This document shows positions 48,759 to 60,554 of a stretch of DNA of 64,000 nt, one piece after another. Position numbers and translations under genes: made by a program. The DNA comes from Ursus arctos (lineage: Eukaryota > Chordata > Mammalia > Carnivora > Ursidae). Within the stretch, counting starts at the first letter, position 1; every line of letters begins with the position of its first letter. The stretch is taken from the NCBI RefSeq assembly GCF_023065955.2, contig NW_026622997.1:17030001-17094000 (forward strand), given 5' to 3'. Under the pieces are notes generated by a model. The model was not told where the DNA came from and made no database searches. It saw only the letters and a program-made list of their open reading frames with translations.

Positions 48759-48960
48759 GGGGCACCTGGGTGGCACAGCGGTTAAGCGTCTGCCTTCGGC
48801 TCAGGGCGTGATCCCGGCGTTACGGGATCGAGCCCCACATCAGGCTCCTCTGCTATGAGCCTGCTTCTTCCTCTCCCACTCCCCCTGCTTGTGTTCCCTC
48901 TCTCGCTGGCTGTCTCTATCTCTGTCAAATAAATATATAAAATCTTTAAAAAAAAAAAAA
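48759..48960 (+). mobile_element. SINEC, young subfamily
   Basis: Near-consensus. Duplication agagtgtgaaattata at about 48743-48758 and 48961-48976, perfect over 16 bp. Confidence 0.95.
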
Positions 48961-49309
48961 AGAGTGTGAAATTATAAATTGAAGCGTGGCTCTGGCCAGG
49001 TTAAGTTTGTCCTGAAGGACAGCGTGGTAATAGTGACAGCCACACTTCGGCTGGTTTATGAGTTTTATGCGTAGGGGCAGTGTGCTTGGTATGTGAAACC
49101 TCATTCAATGATAAGTAAATAACTGCTGAATTTAATAAAATGATTTAGGAAGTGATCGTAGTTTTTACAAGCTACAAAATTCTGTCCTGTAAGTAGTAAA
49201 AATTGTGTCTTTCGCTCTTCTGTGTATCCACGGTAGCCCATCTCTACGGGTTTGTTCATTCGTAGACAGGCTGGACAAGTTGTGAGAGGTAGTCCTCGTT
49301 CTTAAAGAC

Positions 49310-49530
49310 ACGGGTGGGCGGTGTAGCGGCATGGTGAAGGGTTCACACGCTGGACTCACATGGCTTGGGTTCGAGTCTCTCTTTGCCCTTTGGGCAACTT
49401 ACTGAACATTTTCCTTTTCTGCGCAATGGAGATAGTAGTACTGACCGGGTAGAGCTGTGTTGAGATTTACATAAAGTACTACATGGAAAGCCAGTAACTC
49501 CTAATGTGTAGTAAGTGTTACCATGGCAAC
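49310..49530 (+). repeat. MIR SINE
   Basis: gtgtagcggcatggtgaagg, ggcttgggttcgagtctctc, gggcaacttactgaacattt, cgcaatggagatagtagtac and tgttgagatttacataaag match sense MIR. One of the better-preserved MIRs here. Confidence 0.88.
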
Positions 49531-49625
49531 AGAAGGGAGAAACCGGGTCTTTGCACCAAATGTCCCTTTCAGGCAACATATCTGTCTGAGTAGATGTCTG
49601 ACATACCTATGCATAGGTATAATTT

Positions 49626-49826
49626 TTTTTAAGATAGATTTATTTTTTAGAGAGAGAGTGCGAGTGGGGGAGGGGCAGAGGGAGATGGAAAGAGAGAGAG
49701 AATCCCAAGCAGGCTCCCTGTTGAATGTGAAGCCCGGCATGGGGCTCTATCTCACCCCCACGAGATCATGACCTGAGCCGAAATCAAGAGTCAAACGCTT
49801 AACCCACTGAGCCACCCAGGCGCCCT
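49626..49826 (-). mobile_element. SINEC, older subfamily, antisense
   Basis: T8 and aagatagatttattttttag, ending GAGCCACCCAGGCGCCCT. Duplication ataggtataattt at 49613-49625 and 49830-49842. Confidence 0.94.
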
Positions 49827-49844
49827 CGTATAGGTATAATTTAA

Positions 49845-51330
49845 AAAAAAATTTTTTTTTGCTCCAAGTTATTAGCTGACTTTCATTCTGACTGGTAATA
49901 AGGACAAATAAAAACTCTCCAACTAATGCTGCTGTCTTCCCCCTGATTTATAAAGTGTCCGAGAAGTAAGATCTTAAAGCCTAAATGTCTTAATACTTTT
50001 AAAGACCTCATCCAGCAGTGTCGATCTGACCATGGGTAGAAAAACAGGCAGTGAAGCAGGCAAGCTGATTCCCGTTAAGCTGGCACCACAAAACACTTTG
50101 AACAAGGGCCCTGTTATCTCGTAGGTAACAGGTGGTAGCTGGGGTAGTAAGCTGGTCTGGGCAGGATTTCAGCTTTCCAGTCTTCAGTGCCTCGAGCAGT
50201 ACGCTTCTATCATGAAGTGATCAATAATAATTAGGTGTCTGGAATGAAATACAGTACGGTATTATGCTTCCTCCATCTGGAAGGAGAAGCTCACGTAACT
50301 AGGTCTAAATCAGTGCATTCTCTTTTTATTCCTGGGGGGCAGTGTTCGAGGCAGCAGAGAACACGGTGGAAATGTGAATTGCGGCTTGGTGTATAATCAC
50401 ACAAAAAAATTAGGTGTTATGACACACTTGGCTACAAGTAACAGAAGCAAGCCCCAAAGCACCACGCCTTTATTTCTGACATAAACACTTTCATCACATT
50501 GCATTCTCTATGACTGCAGGGCCACCTGTTTCACATTTAATAAAAATGGCTGTCACAATAGGTGATCTGTACATGAGGGGACAAAGCAAAGGTTGTCAAT
50601 GGAGCTTAACGTAAATTATTTTTCAGATCTTATAGTTTATTAAATCATGTTCTAGCATGTTCCCGTCCCACGGGGCCAATAAATGGACAAGGAATTATTT
50701 CTTTTGTGTCTTGTCGGTCTCAGAAGAGAAAACTGAGACTTACTGAAACTGAGAATTTGATTTGAAATTTTCCTGTGCAGATTAGGGCTTAAAGAGCCCG
50801 AACATGGAAACTTTCCTCCGTGCGCTCCCAAGAGCGCTGAGCCTGACCCTCACAAAACTACTTCCCCTAAGTTGTTTCCTCCTTGTCCCTCGGGGGGGGG
50901 GGGGGGGGGACGGCAAGGGCAGCGCATCCTGCTTTCAAAATTCAGAATCCTTGCTGCTGCAGAATGACCTAAAATTTCTGCCCCCGCAACTTCCGGTCCC
51001 TGCGGTGCTGCCTCGAGACTTGCAAGCATCAAGAGCAGCTCTTCCACACGCGAGACTGACCTATTGGAAGAAATGACCAGCAAAAGAAGTGCAGCTTTTA
51101 TTGCCTTATAATCACCCTTTCTTTCATTAACCGGAGATCGTCTGCTGCCAGCTGCTTAATTTCATTATCTGGTGGCTGAGTTTTTTATTCCCTTTCGGAG
51201 ACCATTGGAGCAGTACAAAAGGAAGCAGCGTTAGTGAAAATGGCCTTTTAATGTTTTTGTTTGGGAAAATAAAATACGTTGGAAAAAAGTGTAGTAAGCG
51301 TCGACGTGCAGTTTAACAGGTGGCTCTAAA
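49845..51330. other. Repeat-poor intronic block
   Basis: No exon or mobile element recognised. Includes an 18-nt G run (listed separately). Confidence 0.5.
50892..50909 (+). repeat. Poly-G run (18 nt)
   Basis: Uninterrupted G from 50892 to 50909. It could form a G-quadruplex in the transcript, but long homopolymer counts are often unreliable in assemblies. Confidence 0.9.
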
Positions 51331-51400
51331 GCAAACTCCGCATAACCACTGCCCACGTCAGGAAAATTACCAACAGTCCCCAGAAGTCCCTTGATGTGCC

Positions 51401-51600
51401 TTTTTTTTTTTTTTTTGGTTTAAGATTTTATTTATTTATTGAGGGGAAGGCAGGAGCAGAGGGAGAGGAAGATAGAATCCCAAGCGGACTCCATGCCCAG
51501 CAGGGAGCACAACTCAGGGCTCGATCTCATGACCCTGAGATCATGACCTGAGCCGAAATCAAGAGTCGGACACTCAGCTGACTGAGCCACCCAGGTGCCC
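51401..51600 (-). mobile_element. SINEC, older subfamily, antisense
   Basis: Poly-T, ggtttaagattttatttatt, ending GAGCCACCCAGGTGCCC. Duplication ttgat(g/a)tgccttt on both sides (51391 and 51602). Confidence 0.93.
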
Positions 51601-52002
51601 TTTGATATGCCTTTCTGATTGCAGTCCTCCTCCCCACCAAAGGCAGACACTGACGCGATTTTTATTGTGATTATATCCTTGCTTGTATTTGTGGTTTTCA
51701 AGGTCGGAGATGTATCCCTAAAACATACATCTAGTTTGGCCAGTTTTTGAACTTTATGTAAATGGAATCATGGTATATGTGTTTTGTCTTGCTCTCTTTA
51801 CTCAACATTACTTATAAGATTCATTCATTTTGTGTGTTTACTTTTTATTTTGAAATTTTTCAAATGTTAGAGAAATTGAGAGAATTATAAACCAGTATTA
51901 TAATGTAATTGCTTAGTTGCCACCTAATAGAGATTTGGCCATAGTTGTTCTTTCTTTTTTTTTTTTCCTTCCTCTTGAAGTGTTTTTAAGTTAATGACAG
52001 AC

Positions 52003-52382
52003 TTTTTTTTTTTTAAGGGGGGCATGGGGGGACACCTGGGTGGCTTAGTTAAGCATCTGCTTTCAGCTCGAGTCATGATCCCAGGGCCCTGGGATCGAGT
52101 CCTGCTTTGGGCTTCTTGCTCAGTGGGGAGCCTGCTTCTCCCTCTGCCTGCTGCTCCCCTTGCTTATGTTCTCTCTCTCTCTCTGAAAAATAAATAAATA
52201 AAATCTTTAAAAAAATAAAAATAAAAAAAATAAAAATAAAAAGGGGCGTGGGGAGGAGCAGAGGGAGAGAGAGAATCTCAAGCATGGACCCCAGTGAAGG
52301 GCTCAATCTCATGACCCTGAGATCATGACCTGAGCTGAAATCAAGAGTCAGACGCTTAATCGACTGAGCCACCCAGGCACCC
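52003..52382 (-). mobile_element. SINEC, antisense, split by a second SINEC
   Basis: A poly-T start (52003-52014, then AAG) is separated from the rest of the element (52240-52382: ggagcagagggagagagag ... gagccacccaggcaccct). A sense SINE sits in between. The 5' purine-rich segment is present in two similar copies, aaggggggcatggggg / aaaaggggcgtgggg, that look like its target duplication. Confidence 0.8.
52031..52239 (+). mobile_element. SINEC nested inside the antisense SINEC
   Basis: gggacacctgggtggcttag head, catgatcccagggccctggg, CT body, then an unusually long A-rich tail with several AAAAT interruptions. Confidence 0.9.
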
Positions 52383-52644
52383 TAATTACATTTCTAATCA
52401 TGCATCTCTAAAAAAATAAGGGCAATGTCCTATGTAACCACAAGATCCGTATCCTATATAGCAAAACTAATAATAATTCCCTAATATCATCTAATTCCCA
52501 GTCCATATTCGTGTGTTTCCAGCTGACCCCAAGACACTTTTATAGCTGGTTTGTTCAAATCAAGATCCATAAAGAATTTTTGAAGTAGTTTTAACTGTAC
52601 AACTTGCAGCTGAAAATGAGTCTGTGATCCTGCCTTTTTCCCCA

Positions 52645-53065
52645 TACACTTAATCAGTGGATAGAGCTCCCGTGGGACCTGGGTGCAGGCACTTCGCCCA
52701 CAGGAACGAGGGAAACAGATCACCTCATCTCTGCTAATGACATGGTCCTACTCTTCTGCTCTATGACTCCAGAGGAAATTGCACTGTCCAAATTACTGTC
52801 AGAAGCACCTGATATCAATTATGTCAAAGCCAGAAATGTTATTTTGGGCAGATACTTTGTGGTACTGGTCTGCTCAAGGTTAAACAAGTCTAGTTATACT
52901 TATCTGGGGAGTGCATGGGGGACCCGCCCATCCGGGGGTCTCACTGGAAAGCAGCTCCAGTCTCTCCCAGCTGCAGTTCTTCACCAGGACCCCAGGAGGA
53001 CAGGTGGGTGGATAGATGGTCCCTTTGCTCTATTAGCATCTTCCTGGTCAGCCATTCAAAAGAGG
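52645..53065. other. Intronic sequence, nothing recognised
   Basis: An open frame at 52742-53071 has no recognisable homology. Confidence 0.5.
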
Positions 53066-53069
53066 GTTT

Positions 53070-53286
53070 AGGGATGCCTGGCAACTCAGTGGGTTAAGTG
53101 TCCGACTCTTGGTTTCAGCTCAGGTCATGATCTCAGGGTCCTGGGATCGAGCCCCACCTTGAGCTCCCTGCTCAGAGCTTGTCTTGTTAGACAAGAGTCT
53201 GCTTGTTCCTCTCCCTAACCCACTGTTCCTGCCTCCACTCATGCTCTGTCTCTCTTTCTCAAATAAATCTTAAAAAAAAAGAAAAA
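53070..53286 (+). mobile_element. SINEC, older subfamily
   Basis: agggatgcctggcaactcag head, gactcttggtttcagctcag, CT-rich body containing a small inverted repeat (cttgtcttgttagacaag), and an AATAAATC tail. Confidence 0.9.
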
Positions 53287-53289
53287 GGT

Positions 53290-54215
53290 GTTTTGTTACA
53301 CTGACAGAGTCCAAGAGAAAGAGTCATGCCATGCCATGGAGGGCCATATGGGGAAGCATCGCGGTCAGTCAGGAGGCAGAGAGAGTGGGAGGGAAATGTC
53401 GAAAATGAGGGCAAGAGCCTTTAGTGTGTTTCCCATAGGAAAGAATGGACAGGGTGAGCCAGCTTGCCTGGCTGGTTCGAATCATCTCAGCGGGCTCTGG
53501 GGCATGGGGACTATCTCCAGCTGTCTGACACCTGGGCCTGGGCTGATGAGGGCAGGTGGCTAGTGGCCTGTAGCGTACGAGCTCCTTAAGGAGGTGGTTG
53601 GGAGTCTGGGCTCTGGGTCAGGTGGTTTGCAGTGAAAGTATGTTCACAGGCCAGTCAGGTGCTATCTGGGATGTGGCTAGCCTTGGGAGGGGCAGTCTCA
53701 CCAGGATTATAAGCAAGACCCCCAAGAGTTACCTGAAATTTAAAAAAATACAGAAAGTAAAAAGACAAGATTAATAGACAGGGATAGAGTTGCAAGAATA
53801 ATTACGCGTCTCAAGGATTTCTGTGTGGCTTTTATATTAAGGCCGAGTTTGATGGCAAGCTTTGGAAGTCTTCCTTGAACATCCTAACCTTTGATTATGG
53901 TTTCGGGGGGGGGGCATTGGGGGGCTATTTTTGGTACGGTAATTGAGAAATCTATTCAATCCAGGCAAGAGGGGTACAGGAAGCTTCTTTTTGCATATTT
54001 GGACCTCCTTAGCTATTCTTTGTCAGTCTGTAAAAGCAAATCAGTAATTTTTCTCCCTTTTCCTCTTCAGGCTGTCTCTTATGTTGCACATAGACTTTTG
54101 TGCAACTGCTGTTGCCCTTGCAGTGGACTTTCGCACGTTTGCTGGCTTATGTGATTTTGTGTTTGGTGATTTATATTTATTGTTTTAAAATCGCCCTTAC
54201 GGACTTCATCTTTTA
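53290..54215. other. Intronic sequence, mostly unrecognised
   Basis: G-rich segment 53320-53720 could be a diverged LTR, but no family is recognised. No exon. Confidence 0.4.
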
Positions 54216-54221
54216 TATAAA

Positions 54222-54408
54222 AGGATTACTTCTTTTAGAGAGAGAGAATGAGAGCAGAGAGGAGGGGCAGAGGGAGAGAGAGAATCTTAAGCAGGCTCCA
54301 CGCCCAGCTCAGAGCCCAATGCAGGACTCAATCTCATGACCCTGAGATCATGACCTGAACGGAAACCAAGCGTCAGACACTCAACCGAGTGAGCCACCCA
54401 GGCGCCCC
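54222..54408 (-). mobile_element. SINEC, older subfamily, antisense
   Basis: cttttagagagagagaatga, purine-rich body, ending GAGCCACCCAGGCGCCCC. Confidence 0.92.
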
Positions 54409-54409
54409 T

Positions 54410-55180
54410 AAGAATATTACTTTTTACCACACATCTCACAAGACAATTTTTCAGTTTTCTTTTTATAAAAGAGATGGATGACTTTGTACTGTTAACTTCC
54501 ATTTCCTGCGTCCCAGAGGCCAAGCGTTGCCGAGTGAGTCAGCTCACGGTCATGCCCTGGATCTCACTTTCTCTGATTTATCCCTGCTATCCTTTGGCCA
54601 GGTGTGATACCTATTACACCTTCTCTCTTCCCTCATGTGTTGATTCTCTTCCTCCGACTCTGTCATTTCTTCTCTGTTTTTCTTTTTTTCATCTTTGTAC
54701 TACCCAAAGCCAGAGTTGTTGCAGAGAGCAGATCGGACCTCGTCTTGGTCAATGAACAGGAAACCATTACGTTTCTTTCCCCCGCACCAAACCCTCCTCC
54801 TCCTGTGTTTTGTAGTTTGGTAGTAGACCGGGTCGGAGGGTATCTGTCATCCTTCTGCACCAGACAGCCCACTTAACTTCACCTCAGGGGCAGTGCTGGA
54901 GCTCGTCTTTGCCCGTAGTTCAACTTGCCTGTAACTTTGGAAGGGCTGCTAAAAATAAGACTGGAAGAGAAGCGTCACATATACCTTGTTAAAAGAGTGA
55001 GTAGAAGTTCCCCAGAAGAAATTCTCCTAAGAATAGTAGTATAATTATGCCATCTTACCATGACCTACAGCCCCAAATAAACTAATAATAAAATCACCTT
55101 CTATTTCTAGAGTCTTGTACATGAGATTATATTTAGAGCCTGGGCACGTCGTAACGATCCTCACGACAACGTGGTATGGA
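54410..55180. other. Intronic sequence, nothing recognised
   Basis: Overlapping open frames (54474-54876) are without recognised product. A perfect MEF2 consensus, CTAAAAATAA, at 54949-54958 may be chance. Confidence 0.45.
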
Positions 55181-55187
55181 AAAAAAC

Positions 55188-55345
55188 AGGCATTAACCGT
55201 TTTCTACTCTGCCACTTACCGCTCTTTGACTCTGAACAAGTCAATTTTGCAGGGTCTCAGCTACCTCTGAGAAATGGGAATGATAACACTTCATGGGATG
55301 TGGTGAGGATTAAGTTAAATGACCTGTCACCCTTCTCAAAATGAT
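55188..55345 (+). repeat. MIR SINE
   Basis: ctgccacttaccgctctttg, aacaagtcaattttgcag, tctgagaaatgggaatgata and gtgaggattaagttaaatga match sense MIR. Confidence 0.85.
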
Positions 55346-55480
55346 CCGTGTATCCCTTGTGGGCACAGGGTTCTGGGCTAGGAAGTGGACAAAGCCAAAG
55401 GATAAAGAAGCCATCTCTTCCCAGAATGTCAATTAAACTTGGAAATTGGGGGTGGGTATTTTCTTATTTAAATAAAAGCA

Positions 55481-55694
55481 GGGGCGCCTGGGTGGCTCAG
55501 CGGTTAAGCGTCTGCCTTCGGCTCAGGTCGTGATCCCGGCGTTATGGGATCGAGCCCCACATCAGGCTCTTCTGCTATGAGCCTGCTTATTCCTCTCCCA
55601 CTCCCCCTGCTTGTGTTCCCTTTCTCGCTGCCTGTCTCTATCTCTGTCAAATAAATAAATAAAACCTTAAAAAAATAAAAAAATAAATAAATAA
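55481..55694 (+). mobile_element. SINEC, young subfamily
   Basis: GGGGCGCCTGGGTGGCTCAG head with a long AATA-rich tail. Confidence 0.94.
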
Positions 55695-55731
55695 ATGCAA
55701 ATAGATTTTTATGTGAGCTTCACTTAGTTCT

Positions 55732-55919
55732 TTTTTTTGAAAAAGATTTTTGTTTAAGAGAGCGGGAGAGAGAGAGCATGAGCAGGGGGAAGGGCAGAGA
55801 GAGAGAAGCAGGCTCCCAGCTGAGCAGGGAGCCCAGATGTGGGACTCGATCCCAGGACCCCAGGATCATGACCTGAGCCGAAGGCAGACGCTTAACCGGC
55901 TAAGCCACCCAGGAACTCT
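55732..55919 (-). mobile_element. SINEC, older subfamily, antisense
   Basis: T8, gaaaaagatttttgtttaag, purine-rich body, ending taagccacccaggaactct. About 37 bp from the sense copy at 55481, so the pair is tail to tail. Confidence 0.92.
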
Positions 55920-56229
55920 TCCACCTTAATTCTTAAGGCAAAACTCAGTACAGTAAAGAAACGGCATGCTTGGGACAGCCAACTCGGTCCTACCGTTGGA
56001 GCCCCTGGCATTACTGCTTTGCCGTTAGGAGTGGTTCCATGGAGAAGTTTGAGAAACACTGGTACCTGAAAAAGTTTACCATAGTCTGTGCCGGTACAGC
56101 ATGGTCTTAGTTACCCCTCGTCCTTGTTTTAGAAAGTGTGCGGCTACATTTCCCCAGCATGTACTTGATATCCCCACTTAAATATAGCTAACATTAGGCT
56201 CGCCATCTTCCCTACAAACCTGATTCTCA

Positions 56230-57010
56230 GCCCGCATCCCCCACTGAGTCATCAGCACCACCGTCCGTTCAGCTCTGCAAGTCAGGAACCAGTTACCCTT
56301 GACCCCTCTTTCCTTCATGTCCTTAACGCGACACCATGGCCACCTTGCCACCTTCACATGACTTGAATGCATTCTTTGCCTGCATCGCCATCACCAGCAT
56401 CTTGGTCCAAGTGACCATCATCTCTTGCCTAGACTAGGGAATCCCCAAGAACTGGCCTGCCTCCCATCCATTCTCCATGGTGATGTGGGCATTGATCTCT
56501 GATGGTTTATTTCCATTGCCCTTAAAACAGCATGGTCCATGAGGCCCTTCATGGCCCAGCCCCCCAAGCGTCTGGTGGTGGTGGGTGTAGTAACGTCGGG
56601 TGCTTTCTCTTTGCCAGCGGTGCCATGGTTCCTCCCATCAGGAGCCACTGCCCGGCTTGCTATGTCTGGGGTGTTTCCCTCAGCCCCAACCTGACTGCCC
56701 TTTGCTGAGATAATATATATTCGTCTTTCAGACTCCACTTGTGGGTCCCTTCCTCAGAAAAGCCTTTTCTCATGGCCCCGTAGGGGAGGTTACTGATCAT
56801 ATGACCAGTAGTCTCTTTCTTTTAACAGGACTTACCTTGTTTTGTAATCACACATTAGCTAATACTATTTGATGACCGTCTGAACCACACATCAGTCTGT
56901 CAACTGCGAGGGTAGGGATTGTCCCTTCAGTCTCCATCATCTCCAGCCCCTGGAGGAGTGCCTTTCGCCATGGACAGGGGGTCTGTCATTGTTGGATGAG
57001 CACCGGGAGT
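56230..57010 (+). repeat. L2 LINE relic
   Basis: ccatcatctcttgcctagac, catgaggcccttcatggccc, ttcagactccacttgtggg, tcagaaaagccttttctcat, gtctgtcaactgcgaggg and gggattgtcccttcagtctc follow sense L2 in order. Non-coding. Confidence 0.78.
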
Positions 57011-57014
57011 CCAC

Positions 57015-58080
57015 AGAGTCCGCATGGCTGAATGATTGGGCTGGGAGCACCCACGTTCTGCTGAAACTTGCCATCCCAGACCGCCAGGCCCATGGCTTTG
57101 CCCACCTGCTGCTGATTCTTCCTTTAGTGCTGGGCATCAGGTCCTTCCACGTCCATCTGTGGTTTTGAAAAGCCCCCGAGAAACCTCATTCTGCTTAAGG
57201 GAAATTCATTCAATTTGTGGCTCAGTACGGGATTGGCAGAGCACCTCTTTATGCATGCTTTCTGGGAGGCTCGATGCCACCCCCAAAATCTGTTCACAAA
57301 ATCCTTGCTTAAAAACCCCTGCTTCACCTTGCCTATCCAGTCTTCAGCCATCAGGATGTGCTGAGTCGTGCCAGTCAGGGCTTTGGTCGTGTATCTGTCT
57401 GCCTATTAGGTTAATGTCTCTGTGCTAATGGTCTTTTTTTCGCTGACATCCGGGGGCTTATGTCTTAGCCTCCCCTTAACTATGATATTGACAAATGCTT
57501 TGTGGTTAATTATCTTCTTTTAGGACGTTTTGCGGAAGTCATTTCTGCAAAGGCTGCAACGCAGAATGCTAGCATGGTCCTGTCTAAGCTGCGTGTCAGG
57601 ATGCTAGTGCTATTTTAGCTGCCCTGACTCCATATTTTCTTGTTGGGGACCCTGGCCCTGACTACCTAACTGCCCAACTTACTCCTAACAAAAGCAGACA
57701 GAACTTTCTAACCTAACTGCATGCAGTTCTCTCTCCCTTTTCTGGGCGTTCCTCTTCTGCCCTCCTGCCCCCACGTCATGTCATTTGGTATGAGTCATAA
57801 AGCTCCCACAGCCCCCCCCCCCCCAACCAAGCACCATTCCAGTGATTCCTACACCCACCTTTCTGGCTTGACCTCCGTACAGCCCTCCTGACTCACTTCT
57901 ATGGGTGTATATATATGTACCCATTTTACCATTAATATGTTCTCAGGAAGCGATATGGGAGTGCAGCCTAACCTCGTATTTATTTTGTTGCCTCATACCA
58001 CTTAATTCATTATAAGTTAAGAGAGAGTTAGAACACGTAAAAAATAATAAGTCCCAAAAATATAAAAAAGGTAATTTCCA
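57015..58080. other. Intronic sequence, nothing recognised
   Basis: The 130-aa open frame at 57036-57428 shows no recognised domain. A C12-13 run near 57811. No exon. Confidence 0.45.
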
Positions 58081-58084
58081 ACCT

Positions 58085-58215
58085 TGATATGGCTGAGAAT
58101 AACCCAGAGAGCTTTTCATGACAATATAAATGTCCAGGGTCCCACCCTGGACCTATTAAATCAGAGAAGCGGGGGCTGAGGCATCAGTGTTTCTCATACT
58201 GACTGAGTAACTTGA
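58085..58215. repeat. hAT (MER5-like) DNA transposon relic
   Basis: cccagagagcttttcatgac, ggtcccaccctggacctatt, aaatcagagaagcggggg and cagtgtttctcatactgac resemble MER5-type Charlie elements. Confidence 0.65.
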
Positions 58216-58219
58216 CCAA

Positions 58220-58795
58220 GGTCACTTGGCTAGTAGGTAACAGAATCCTAGTCCCTGTTTCCTTGCTTGCTTTCTAGCGCTGACTTGAATTCTTCGTACT
58301 AAATTCTACAGAGCTTTGTACGTGCATAGTTAATCTGTGTCTGAATTTGTCCACGTGAAAGTTTCTTTATAACTGGCTTCCCCCCTCCCTGCGGAATAAC
58401 TGTGCATCCAAAGGATGTGGAGATTCTCAAAAGCAACCAAAGTAACCTCTTCCCTCCTCCAGCGCCACCTGCCTCAGTGTCCCGCTCAGGGGCTCAGCCA
58501 AACCCCAGTGGATGTGTGTTTCATAACTGGGCAGCTCACAGCTTGCTTGTCCGCTTGGATTTGGAGGCTAAGAGAGGAAAGCAATGGGCACCTGTCCCAT
58601 GGGGGTCCCCCACTACCTGCCCCCACCCCCCCATCTCTCACTTCAGAGAGTTTTGTAGGAGATGTTTTCATACCATTTTTTTTTAATAGTCGGGAAGGAA
58701 CAAAATCCTCCGTGAGACATGAACTGTACGAAAGACATCATTAAATCCCACTCACAAGGAAATGCCACAATCAGGACGATGTGCTGTGACACAGA
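58220..58795. other. Intronic sequence, nothing recognised
   Basis: Overlapping open frames at 58402-58744 lack recognised homology. Nearest such block to the exon on the left. Confidence 0.45.
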
Positions 58796-58799
58796 GACT

Positions 58800-59000
58800 G
58801 TGCCGAGGTTGGAGACAGCATTTCTGCCTTTGAATCCCCGCTCCTCTTGTCAGTAGTTCTGTTATTCTGACAAGTTGTTGAATTTCTCTATGCTACAGAA
58901 TACTAAACCCTAAAGCGGGGTGAAATAAAGGGAAATAAGAGCTCCTACCTCATAGGTAGTTTGAAGATCGTTTTGAAGATTGGATGAAATAATCTGATTA
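58800..59000 (+). repeat. MIR SINE
   Basis: tttgaatccccgctcctctt, gttattctgacaagttgttg, aatttctctatgctacag and gctcctacctcataggtagt match sense MIR. It ends about 150 bp before the RPEL exon. Confidence 0.85.
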
Positions 59001-59076
59001 AAATGCTTATCGTATTTCATTAACTTACATTAATGAAACGTAATTTACAGAGGCTTTTCTGTATGTTACTTTTTAA

Positions 59077-59663
<587 letters not shown>

Positions 59664-59679
59664 AAAAGAAGGCAACGCA

Positions 59680-59878
59680 GGGGCGCCTGGGTGGTACAGC
59701 GGTTAAGCGTCTGCCTTCGGCTCAGGGCATGATCCCGGCGTTGTGGGATCGAGCCCCATATCGGGCTCCTCCGCTATGATCCTGCTTCTTCCTCTCCCAC
59801 TGCCCCTGCTTGTGTTCCCTCTCTCGCTGGCTGTCTATCTCTGTCAAATAAATAAATAAAATCTTTAAAAAAAAAAAA
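59680..59878 (+). mobile_element. SINEC, young subfamily
   Basis: GGGGCGCCTGGGTGGTACAG head, box B, A13 tail. Duplication aaggcaacgca(g) on both sides. It is the nearest mobile element downstream of the exon, 450 bp from the donor. Confidence 0.95.
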
Positions 59879-60124
59879 AGGCAACGCAGAGAACATTATA
59901 AAATATAACTGTACACATAAGATATTTCAAATGATAATTTCGAATGATAATATGGGCAGGATGCTGCAGGTGCCTTGTGAAAGTGTCCACAAGGGTTTGT
60001 CAGTGAACACTGTCTTTTGCTTATTGAGTGCCCGTCTTTAAGTACAAATGTATGCAGTGGTTTAAATGGTATATTAAGTGTTCTTCATTTTTATTTTTTA
60101 AGAGTTTTGCTGTTTTAAATTAGG

Positions 60125-60550
60125 CTTTCTCTCCTCCCCCTCACCCCTCCTCTCCCCTCAGCTACCCTCACCCCTGTCTCTCCTCCCCTGTCTCTTCCCC
60201 TCTCCTCCCCCTGCCTCCTCCTCTCCCTCTCCCCCACTTCCTTTCCCTCCTTCTCCCCCTTCTCACTCTCTCCTCCTCCTTCCTCCCCTCTGTCCTCCCC
60301 ACTCCTCCCCTCTGTCTTCCCCCCTCCGTCTTCCCCCCTCCTTCCCCTCTTCTCCCTCCTCCTCTTCCCTCTCCTTCCCCCTCCTCCCCCCTCCTCCCTT
60401 CTTCTTCCCCCTCCCACCTCATCCCTCCTCTCCTTCCCCCTCCTTCTCCCTCCTCCCTTCTTCTTCCCGCTCCCCCCATCCTTCTAGCCTCTCCACTAAC
60501 CCCTCCTCTCCTCCCTGTCCCCTCCTCTCCTCCTTCCCTCTTTCCCTTCC
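60125..60550 (+). repeat. Long polypyrimidine tract (CT-rich)
   Basis: 426 bp with about 24 purines by eye (about 94% C/T). It includes an 87-nt stretch (60329-60415) with none. The C- and T-rich sub-blocks are not simple tandem copies. In the PHACTR1 sense orientation this lies about 0.9 kb after the RPEL exon. The complementary strand is GGA/GGG-rich. The apparent long open frames on the minus strand (60115-60479) are artefacts of this composition. Confidence 0.95.
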
Positions 60551-60554
60551 ACTG

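Larger units (their letters stand above)
51335..52640 (+). mobile_element. Old L1 3'-region relic, broken by SINEs
   Basis: cgcataaccactgcccacg ... aattaccaacagtccccag, tttgaactttatgtaaatgg, gaatcatggtatatgtgttt, ttataagattcattcatttt and later caaatcaagatccataaag follow a known diverged L1 segment. Interrupted at 51401 and 52003 by SINEs. Confidence 0.7.

Noticed and set aside
54949..54958. MEF2 consensus CTAAAAATAA
   Set aside because: A perfect 10-bp match, but one such AT-rich site is expected by chance in 64 kb; no support from clustering.
57036..57428. 130-aa open frame downstream of the L2
   Set aside because: No recognisable domain and no initiation context; adjacent to LINE relic sequence.
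60115..60479. Minus-strand frames of about 100 aa, Gly/Arg/Glu-rich
   Set aside because: They are the complement of the polypyrimidine tract; absence of stop codons follows from the base composition.
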